Shown: in pieces, positions 25,835-31,244 of the stretch
Layout of the letters: each line of letters opens with the position of its first letter
Position numbering within the stretch: position 1 is the stretch's first letter
Assembly (NCBI GenBank): GCA_038145245.1
Contig: JAYQPI010000008.1
Location: 1-31,244 of the forward strand
DNA: 31,244 nt
Direction of reading: 5' to 3'
Origin: Fontibacterium sp038145245
GTDB taxonomy: Bacteria; Pseudomonadota; Alphaproteobacteria; Pelagibacterales; Pelagibacteraceae
Program-made: the position numbers and the translations under genes
Notes under the pieces: generated by a model
Databases searched by the model: none
Seen by the model: only the letters and a program-made list of their open reading frames with translations
Told to the model about the DNA's origin: nothing

Positions 25835-26434
25835 TTATTTCTTTTTCAAAGAATATTCTAATAACTCTAATCTGTCCTGACCCCAAAACATTTCATTGTT
25901 ATAAACATACGTTGGAACTCCAAATATATTCATATTGATTGCTTCTTGGGTGTTGGTTTCGTAAATTTTTTTAATTTTATCTGACATTGCAAGTTTGCTT
26001 AAATCTTCAAAACTGATTTTTAAATCATTTGCAATTAATTTTAATGTTTCTAAATTAGAAATATCACTTTCTTTTGCCCACAAATGTTCCAATACTTTAA
26101 AACTAAATTCCATTTTTATTCCCATATCTATACTTGCTAAACAGAATAGTGCCGGTGTATGTGGGTCTTTAGGTGGAAAAAATTTTGGTTTTTGGTTAAT
26201 CTTAATATTTAGAAATTCTCCCCATCTTTTTAATTCCAATAATCTATAATTTTGCCTTGATATATGTCTTTGCGGCACAGGAACCCCTCCAGTTGCTACA
26301 AAAACTTTTCCTACTAAATCGATTGGTTTTTCAATTATTTCTACAGAATATTTCTTAGCAATTTCTACTAATCTTTTATTTCCCAAATATGCGAATGGAG
26401 AAGCAACGCTGTAAAAATACAAAATTTTTTTCAT
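25835..26434 (-). CDS. 2-hydroxychromene-2-carboxylate isomerase / DsbA-like GST-kappa family protein
   Basis: The 199-residue protein has the thioredoxin-fold opening ILYFYSVASPFAYLGNKRL, where the serine of the S-P-F-A-Y motif replaces the DsbA cysteine and activates glutathione. It continues with the GGVPVPQ-like and PHTPALFCLA segments and ends in the cis-proline region FGVPTYVYNNEMFWGQDRL, typical of the HCCA isomerase group. In degraders it isomerises naphthalene catabolites. In a small marine genome it more likely handles another aromatic or glutathione conjugate. It is divergent from a GST gene 41 bases away, which supports a glutathione-linked role. Confidence 0.82.
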   Translation of the reverse strand: MKKILYFYSVASPFAYLGNKRLVEIAKKYSVEIIEKPIDLVGKVFVATGGVPVPQRHISRQNYRLLELKRWGEFLNIKINQKPKFFPPKDPHTPALFCLASIDMGIKMEFSFKVLEHLWAKESDISNLETLKLIANDLKISFEDLSKLAMSDKIKKIYETNTQEAINMNIFGVPTYVYNNEMFWGQDRLELLEYSLKKK

Positions 26435-26475
26435 ATGTACTTATATAAACTATTTAAATAAAACCAATAGGCTAT

Positions 26476-27102
26476 ATGATTGATTTGTTTTATTACCCAA
26501 CCCCTAACGGTAGAAAAATTTCTATTTTATTAGAGGAGTTAGGATTAAAATATAAATTAACAAGAATTGACATTAATAAAAATGAGCAATTCTCTGAAAA
26601 ATTCTCAAAAATTAGCCCTTTAAACAAAATTCCAGTTATAATTGATGACCAAGATATAGTTTTTGAAACTGGAGCTATATTAATTTATCTAACAAAAAAA
26701 AATAATTTTAAATTTTACCCTCAAAAATATGAGAAAAATATTAATGAATGGTTAATGGTTCAAGTGAGTTTCGTTGGACCTATGTTAGGGCAGCTACATC
26801 ATTTTTATAAATTTAATAAAGGTAAAAGCGAATATGCTGAAAATAGATTTCTAGATATTACAAAAAAAATTTATAATTATTTAGATATACAACTTGGAAA
26901 AAACAAATACTTAGCATGTGATGAATATACAATTGCTGATATTGCAACTTTCCCGTGGTTGTGTCGCCATGAATGGCATGGAATTGGAATAAAAAAATAT
27001 TTAAATTTGTCAAGATGGTACGAAGAAATCTCTAAAAGACCTGCTGTTATAAAAGGTTACGATGCTGAAAACTTAGGAGAAAAGATACCTCTGATATCTT
27101 AA
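26476..27102 (+). CDS. Glutathione S-transferase-like protein
   Basis: The 208-residue protein has a thioredoxin-like N-terminal domain with YPTPNGRKISILLEELGLKY. The glutathione-binding block is NKIPVIIDDQDIVFETGAILIYL, where P-V-I, then E-T/S, contact glutathione. The helical C-terminal domain contains YLACDEYTIADIATFPWL, the folding-motif region with its buried aspartate. It resembles the Nu/YghU-like or beta group of bacterial enzymes; YghU members often reduce disulfides. The ATG has a partial AGG site. It is convergent with dksA, their stops overlapping by four bases. Confidence 0.87.
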   Translation: MIDLFYYPTPNGRKISILLEELGLKYKLTRIDINKNEQFSEKFSKISPLNKIPVIIDDQDIVFETGAILIYLTKKNNFKFYPQKYEKNINEWLMVQVSFVGPMLGQLHHFYKFNKGKSEYAENRFLDITKKIYNYLDIQLGKNKYLACDEYTIADIATFPWLCRHEWHGIGIKKYLNLSRWYEEISKRPAVIKGYDAENLGEKIPLIS

Positions 27103-27109
27103 CTATCAG
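27091..27109. terminator. Weak inverted repeat at the GST/dksA convergent stops
   Basis: CTGATA (27091-27096) and TATCAG (27104-27109) form a perfect six-base stem with a seven-base loop that holds both stop codons. On the plus strand a T-rich stretch follows a few bases later. It could be a small bidirectional terminator, but the stem is short and AT-rich. Confidence 0.25.
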
Positions 27110-27515
27110 CAAATATTTTTTCTTCTCTCTCGTGTCGTTCTTGAGCTTCAACTGTTAAAGTTGCAATTGGTCTAGCTATTAATCTTTTTAAACCTATTTC
27201 TTCACCTGTTTCTTCACAATATCCGTAAGTATCATCTTTAATTTTCTTAACAGCTTTTTCTATTTTAGAAATAAGTTTTTTGTTTCTATTTACTGTTCTC
27301 ATTTCAATTGCTTTACCGGTTTGAGATGTAGCCTGATCAACAACATCTGCAGAAGTGTCATTATCATCTAATTCATTAAAAAGTATTTTATCATTCTGAA
27401 GAGTTAATTCTTTTTTCCATTCCTCTAAAACTCGTCTAAAATATTCTTTATGTTTTGCACACATGTACTTTTCTTTAGCACTAGGTGTGTAATTTTTTGG
27501 TAATTTTGTAGCCAT
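27099..27515 (-). CDS. dksA: DksA/TraR family transcription factor (one-cysteine, alphaproteobacterial type)
   Basis: DksA binds the RNA polymerase secondary channel and, with ppGpp, tunes rRNA and biosynthetic promoters. I start it at the ATG at 27515, giving 138 residues (MATKLPKNYTPSAKEKYM). An ATG at 27560 would run through a strong promoter. The coiled-coil domain has the tip motif D-V-V-D-Q-A (D-x-x-D-x-A). The zinc-finger region reads GYCEETGEEIGLKRLIARPIA and then TVEAQERHE, so only one of the four usual cysteines remains (C, T, T and A positions). This pattern is common in alphaproteobacterial DksA and such proteins still fold. It is divergent from the glycosyltransferase gene. Confidence 0.92.
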   Translation of the reverse strand: MATKLPKNYTPSAKEKYMCAKHKEYFRRVLEEWKKELTLQNDKILFNELDDNDTSADVVDQATSQTGKAIEMRTVNRNKKLISKIEKAVKKIKDDTYGYCEETGEEIGLKRLIARPIATLTVEAQERHEREEKIFADS

Positions 27516-27525
27516 TAGGATGTGG

Positions 27526-27553
27526 AATATAAGAGGCTTTTTTATAGTGTCAA
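27526..27553 (-). promoter_or_regulatory. Strong sigma-70 type promoter for dksA
   Basis: On the minus strand TTGACA (27553-27548, perfect -35) is followed after 16 bases by TATATT (27531-27526, five of six -10 positions). Transcription would start near 27519, only about four bases before the dksA ATG at 27515. That implies a nearly leaderless message and excludes the longer start at 27560. Confidence 0.6.
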
Positions 27554-27582
27554 GTTGCATTGAATCAATTAAATCATCATTA

Positions 27583-28956
27583 ATGAAGCAACACGGTAAA
27601 GAAAAAAAAATTTTTTATCTATTATGTCTTTACCATTTAATTATTTGGACACTTGTCCCATATTTTTCAAATAAAAATTTACCCTTAGATGTAATTGAAG
27701 CGTTGGCATGGGGACAAGATTTTGAGTTAGGTTATATAAAACATCCACCATTAAGCGCATGGATTCCTGGTTTGCTTTATAAAATATTTGGGAATAAAGA
27801 TTGGATCTATTATTTACTAAGCCAAGTATTTATTATTATTTCATTTATTTTTTTATGGAAATTCTCCTCTTTTTTTTTAAAAAAAAAATTTCAAATTCTT
27901 TTATCAATTTTAACAATAGAAGGTATTGCTTTTTATACATTTGAAACTCCCCAATTTAACGTAAATATTTGTCAAATTCCCTTGTGGATTGGAACAATTT
28001 ATTTTTTTTTTAGATCTATTAAAAATAATAAAATTAGCGATTGGATTTTTTTAGGTATCTTCTCAGCATTGGGATTCTTAACAAAATACATTTTTGTTTA
28101 TTTATTAATATCTCTATTTTGTTATTTAATTTTTATCACAATTAAAAAAAATAAAATAAATTTAAATTTTTTTTACACTTTATTAATATTTTTTTTAATT
28201 GTAACGCCTCATTTGCAATGGCTAGTAAAAAATGATTTTACTACTATATATTATGCTTTTAAACGTGGGGGATTAAATCAATTTAATATTTACAATCATT
28301 TTTTAAACCCGCTTAAATTTTTAATAAATCAAATTGTAATATTAATACCATTTCTTCTATTAATTTATTTCTTAATAAAAAAAATAAAAATTAAACTTCC
28401 TCAAAATAATGAAAAATTTATTTTTTTATTTTTTTCTTTTTTACTGCCATTCTTTTTAATCTTGATAACGACAATAATTACTGGTTCTAGAATAAGAACA
28501 ATGTGGATGATTCCATTTTATTTCTTAATAGGAGTTTTTTTTATATTTTTATATGAAGATCAAATAAATTTAAAAAAATTAAAAAATTTTAATATTTTAT
28601 TAATTATATTTTTAATTATTTCACCAAGTTTATATTCTTTAAGATCAATATATTTTGACAGTAAAACTGGTTACGAAGGTAAAATTGTAGCATCACAAAT
28701 TGAAAAAGAATGGAAAAATTTTTCTAAAGATAAAATATCTAATGTTGGCTTCTCAGAATGGTACGCTGGTAATTTATCCTATCACTTAAGTAATAAACCA
28801 AAAGTTTTTTTAGATGAAAATAATGATTTTTATAAAAAACCTGGTGTTATAATTGCAAAAAATGTTGGTCCCAATTTATGCAATCGAAAAAATGCAAATA
28901 TTAAAAATATTTTATATAAAAAAATAGATGATCATGATGTATGTTTTCTTTTATAG
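27583..28956 (+). CDS. GT39/ArnT-like membrane glycosyltransferase (GT-C fold)
   Basis: The product is an integral membrane protein with around ten hydrophobic helices, of the dolichyl/undecaprenyl-phosphate sugar transferase type. After the first helix, the periplasmic segment LPLDVIEALAWGQDFELGYIKHPPLSAWIPGLLY carries the D/E-rich motif and H-P-P typical of ArnT/PMT-type enzymes. The soluble C-terminal part holds VGFSEWYAGNLSYHLS. I choose the ATG at 27583, giving 457 residues (MKQHGKEKKIFYLLC). The longer frame from 27520 would overlap dksA and its promoter. It precedes a GT2 gene by four bases. The acceptor glycan is unknown; a lipid A or polysaccharide target is likely. Confidence 0.8.
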   Translation: MKQHGKEKKIFYLLCLYHLIIWTLVPYFSNKNLPLDVIEALAWGQDFELGYIKHPPLSAWIPGLLYKIFGNKDWIYYLLSQVFIIISFIFLWKFSSFFLKKKFQILLSILTIEGIAFYTFETPQFNVNICQIPLWIGTIYFFFRSIKNNKISDWIFLGIFSALGFLTKYIFVYLLISLFCYLIFITIKKNKINLNFFYTLLIFFLIVTPHLQWLVKNDFTTIYYAFKRGGLNQFNIYNHFLNPLKFLINQIVILIPFLLLIYFLIKKIKIKLPQNNEKFIFLFFSFLLPFFLILITTIITGSRIRTMWMIPFYFLIGVFFIFLYEDQINLKKLKNFNILLIIFLIISPSLYSLRSIYFDSKTGYEGKIVASQIEKEWKNFSKDKISNVGFSEWYAGNLSYHLSNKPKVFLDENNDFYKKPGVIIAKNVGPNLCNRKNANIKNILYKKIDDHDVCFLL

Positions 28957-28960
28957 ATAA

Positions 28961-29791
28961 ATGAAAACTTATAAAATATTAATTCCAGTTTTTAATGATT
29001 GGAACTCACTTTCAAATCTTTTAAGTAATATCCAAGCTTTGCAAATTAATAATATTGCTCAATTAAAAATTTTAATAGTTGATGATTGTTCAACGGAAGA
29101 ATTTAATAAAACAATTGAATTTAATTCATTTAAAGACATTGAAATAATTAAAAATTCAAAAAACATTGGCCATGGAAAAAGTATTGCTAACGGAATTAAT
29201 TATCTCATTAAAAATAATGACTTTGATTATTTGATCGTCATGGATGGTGATGGTGAAGACAGGCCAGAGGAAGTGAAAGAATTAATATTAAAATCTATTG
29301 AATTTCCATCTCAAACCATAACTGCAAATCGAATTAAACGCTCTGAGAATATTTTTTTTAAATTATCATATTTTTTACATAAGATATTAACTCTAGTTCT
29401 GACTGGTTATTCTATTAAATTTGGAAATTTTATGTGTATTCCTAAAAAAGATTTAAATTTAATAGTTCAAAATAAAAATCTTTTTGTAAGTTTTTCAGGA
29501 ACAATTGCAAAATTTATAAAAAACAAAAGACACATACCATCCATAAGAGGAGTTCGATACCATGGCCCTACTAAAATGAGTTTTTTAAAACTAATTAGAC
29601 ACTCTTTGCTAATCATCTCTACATTTAGATCGGAAGTTACTATTAGATTATCTATATTTTTTATAATCTATTCAATTTTGATTTTTTATTTTTTAAAAAA
29701 TTTTTTATTATTATTTCTACTACCAGTCGCGGTTATAAGCACGTTTATTATTTTTACTCTTTTTCTTCTTTTTAAAAGAAACTCTTCTTAA
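28961..29791 (+). CDS. GT2 family glycosyltransferase with C-terminal membrane segments
   Basis: The 276-residue protein has the GT-A fold of family 2: ILIPVFNDWNSLSNLL at the start, LKILIVDDCSTEE for the nucleotide site, NIGHGKSIANGINY, and the D-x-D motif LIVMDGDGEDRPEE. Two hydrophobic stretches (about residues 220-270) end the protein. This layout matches GtrB/ArnC/DPM1-like enzymes that load a sugar onto polyprenyl phosphate. Its partner would be the GT39-like enzyme directly upstream, four bases away. It is convergent with the ferredoxin reductase gene, five bases downstream. Confidence 0.85.
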   Translation: MKTYKILIPVFNDWNSLSNLLSNIQALQINNIAQLKILIVDDCSTEEFNKTIEFNSFKDIEIIKNSKNIGHGKSIANGINYLIKNNDFDYLIVMDGDGEDRPEEVKELILKSIEFPSQTITANRIKRSENIFFKLSYFLHKILTLVLTGYSIKFGNFMCIPKKDLNLIVQNKNLFVSFSGTIAKFIKNKRHIPSIRGVRYHGPTKMSFLKLIRHSLLIISTFRSEVTIRLSIFFIIYSILIFYFLKNFLLLFLLPVAVISTFIIFTLFLLFKRNSS

Positions 29792-29796
29792 AGAAA

Positions 29797-30816
29797 CTAT
29801 TTAATTCCTAATCGTTTATGTATCTGAGTAGAGGAAGTTGTGTATTGAAAAACAAAACTTTCATTTGGTCTTGCTCTTGCAAAGCATTCTCTTGCTGCAA
29901 GGGCGCCTTCATGAAATCCAGAAAGAATTAGTTTTAATTTTCCTGGATAAGTGCAAATATCCCCAATAGCAAAAATACCATGTTCATTAGTTTGAAAATC
30001 TTTAGTATTAACTAAAATACATTTTTCTTCTAAATTTAAACCCCAATTTGCAATTGGTCCAAGTTCCATTTTAAGTCCAAAAAAAGCAATCACTGAATCT
30101 AATTTTAAAGTTTCTATTGCATCATTATTTTTTTGTATTTCAATATTTTCTAATTTTTTATCCCCGTTAATGCCTTTAAGTTGATAAAATGTTTTTACTT
30201 CGATCCTTCCTGATTTTGCAATCTCTTTAATCTTATTTAAAGTATGTGGAGCACCCTTAAAATCTTCTCGTCTATGAATTAAATAAACTTTTTTTGCAAT
30301 ATTAGAAAGCTCTAAAGTCCAATCTAGAGCAGAATCTCCTCCTCCAAATACCGCAACTATTTGATCTTTAAATTTAAATTTATCTTTTACTGAATAATAA
30401 AAACCTATTCCTTCAAATTTTTCAGCATTTTTAATATCTACTTTTCTTGGTTCAAAAGATCCAACGCCTCCAGCTATAATAATATTGGGTGTTTCAAAAA
30501 TTTTTTTGTCACTTGTAACTACTTGCCATAATTTGTTATTTTTTTTTAATTCGTTAACTCTCTGATTAAGATGGAATTCTGGTTTGAATGGTTTTATTTG
30601 CTCAATTAATTTTTTAATTAAATCTTCCCCAGTACAATTTGGAATTCCAGGAATGTCATAAATTGGCTTGTCAGGATAAAGCTCGATACACTGTCCTCCA
30701 ATTTTATCTAAATTATCTATAACATGTGCATTAAGACCTAAAATGCCTAGTTCAAAGACAGAAAACAATCCAACAGGTCCTGCCCCTATAATTACTGCGT
30801 CAGTTTTAATGATCAT
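29797..30816 (-). CDS. Ferredoxin-NADP reductase, thioredoxin reductase-like type
   Basis: The 339-residue flavoprotein has the FAD-binding G-A-G-P-V-G (11-16) and FELGILGLNAHVID. The NADP-binding domain shows VAVFGGGDSALDW and YLIHRREDFKG, and the FAD-contacting end GIFAIGDICTYPGKLKLI. The C-P-x-C redox pair of true thioredoxin reductase is absent, which places it with the TrxR-like ferredoxin-NADP reductases (YumC-like). The ferredoxin gene is one base upstream, so the two are probably partners, as in Rhodopseudomonas-type pairs. It likely moves electrons between NADPH and 2Fe-2S ferredoxin. Confidence 0.9.
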   Translation of the reverse strand: MIIKTDAVIIGAGPVGLFSVFELGILGLNAHVIDNLDKIGGQCIELYPDKPIYDIPGIPNCTGEDLIKKLIEQIKPFKPEFHLNQRVNELKKNNKLWQVVTSDKKIFETPNIIIAGGVGSFEPRKVDIKNAEKFEGIGFYYSVKDKFKFKDQIVAVFGGGDSALDWTLELSNIAKKVYLIHRREDFKGAPHTLNKIKEIAKSGRIEVKTFYQLKGINGDKKLENIEIQKNNDAIETLKLDSVIAFFGLKMELGPIANWGLNLEEKCILVNTKDFQTNEHGIFAIGDICTYPGKLKLILSGFHEGALAARECFARARPNESFVFQYTTSSTQIHKRLGIK

Positions 30817-30817
30817 A

Positions 30818-31138
30818 TTAACTTTGTTTTTTTGGCATTCTAACTACTATACCATCAAGTTCATTTGTAATGACAATTTGACAACTTAATCTGCTAAATT
30901 TGTTAGCGTCTTGAACGAAGTCGATCATATCTTGCTCTGCCTCTTGCGCTTTAGGAATTTTATCTAAAAACTTCTCATCAACATAAACATGACAAGTTGC
31001 ACAAGCACAGGATCCACCACAGTCAGCATCAATTCCTGGAATAGAATTTTTTATAGCTCCTTCCATTATTGAGTAACCAGTCGGCATTTCAATTTGATGT
31101 TCTTTTCCACTATGTTCTATATAAGTAATTTTTGGCAT
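30818..31138 (-). CDS. 2Fe-2S ferredoxin, adrenodoxin/ISC type
   Basis: The 106-residue electron carrier has the cluster ligands C40, C46, C49 and C86 in the C-x5-C-x2-C spacing (DADCGGSCACATCHVYV, then LSCQIVI). An extra C44 is common in alphaproteobacterial members. This group (Fdx, putidaredoxin, adrenodoxin) serves iron-sulfur cluster assembly and P450 or Rieske oxygenases. It is followed one base later by the TrxR-like reductase, and isc genes are not in view. The ATG at 31138 gives MPKITYIEHSGKEH, the usual start. Confidence 0.93.
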   Translation of the reverse strand: MPKITYIEHSGKEHQIEMPTGYSIMEGAIKNSIPGIDADCGGSCACATCHVYVDEKFLDKIPKAQEAEQDMIDFVQDANKFSRLSCQIVITNELDGIVVRMPKKQS

Positions 31139-31174
31139 TTTATTTAAAACCTTAGATCATATAACAGTGAATTT

Positions 31175-31244
31175 ATGTTTTTAAAATTACAATTTGTTAA
31201 AAAAAAATTTTTTTTAAAAGATTCTTTTAGAATATCAAGAGAAA
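31175..31244 (+). CDS. Possible 5' end of a plus-strand gene (partial)
   Basis: From the ATG at 31175 a frame stays open to the window end, about 23 codons reading MFLKLQFVKKKFFLKDSFRIS. It is divergent from the ferredoxin gene with a 36-base gap. The A- and T-runs make lysine- and phenylalanine-rich reading by chance quite likely, and I do not recognise the protein. Confidence 0.3.
   Translation, partial: MFLKLQFVKKKFFLKDSFRISRE

Noticed and set aside
27099..27515. DksA missing zinc-finger cysteines as a sign of decay.
   Set aside because: The one-cysteine pattern with intact surrounding sequence is common in alphaproteobacterial DksA, so it is lineage-typical.
27516..27582. Overlapping divergent coding of dksA (from 27560) and the glycosyltransferase (from 27520).
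   Set aside because: Internal ATGs at 27515 and 27583 fit the protein families, and the space between holds a strong promoter, so the overlap is an artefact of choosing the longest frames.

Overview
The window is a very AT-rich, tightly packed bacterial chromosome segment. Its gene content and order suggest a streamlined alphaproteobacterium, most likely of the SAR11/Pelagibacter type. The supporting signs are rpsF-rpsR-rplI-dnaB-alr beside a divergent fabD start, cvpA-purF, yfgM-bamB-der, a DksA that keeps one of the four zinc-finger cysteines, overlapping or nearly touching genes, and A/T-dominated codons. The lineage call is inference from these features, not from a database match. A run of 342 Ns (16597-16938) shows that this is a scaffolded draft assembly.

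Layout. (1) 1-8286, plus strand: after a divergent fabD start (1-20) and a leader with a hairpin, the ribosomal trio rpsF-rpsR-rplI is followed by dnaB, alr, an RND-type exporter, cvpA and purF. A perfect DnaA box lies just upstream of dnaB. (2) 8289-18293, minus strand: in transcription order psd, pssA, a glycosyltransferase (both of the last two cut by the N gap), rlmE, guaB, a small exported TPR-like protein, guaA, panB, a YfgM-like protein, bamB and der. Most of these genes overlap or lie within a few bases of each other, so this is probably one or a few long operons joining phospholipid synthesis, purine (GMP) synthesis and outer-membrane biogenesis. (3) 18356-19570: icd on the plus strand, convergent with alaS. 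(4) 19567-26434, minus strand: D-glycerate 3-kinase-like, tolC, recA and alaS, with an isomerase of the 2-hydroxychromene-2-carboxylate/DsbA type at the upstream end. recA has an SOS-like box in a plausible promoter and a strong hairpin after its stop. (5) 26476-31244: a GST, then dksA (minus), a GT39-like and GT2 glycosyltransferase pair (plus), and a TrxR-like ferredoxin reductase with its 2Fe-2S ferredoxin (minus). The last bases may open another plus-strand gene.

Most genes are housekeeping and the region is ordinary overall. No mobile element, CRISPR array, tRNA or rRNA was seen. The clearest anomaly is Der: it has only the second GTPase domain and the KH-like domain, and an intact bamB ends exactly at its start codon, so the first GTPase domain is missing from this locus. 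Other points worth checking are the DnaA box before dnaB, the SOS-like site before recA, a strong promoter that sets the dksA start and implies a nearly leaderless mRNA, an exporter where radA is common in relatives, and a two-gene lipid-linked sugar transfer cassette. No wholly new system is evident.
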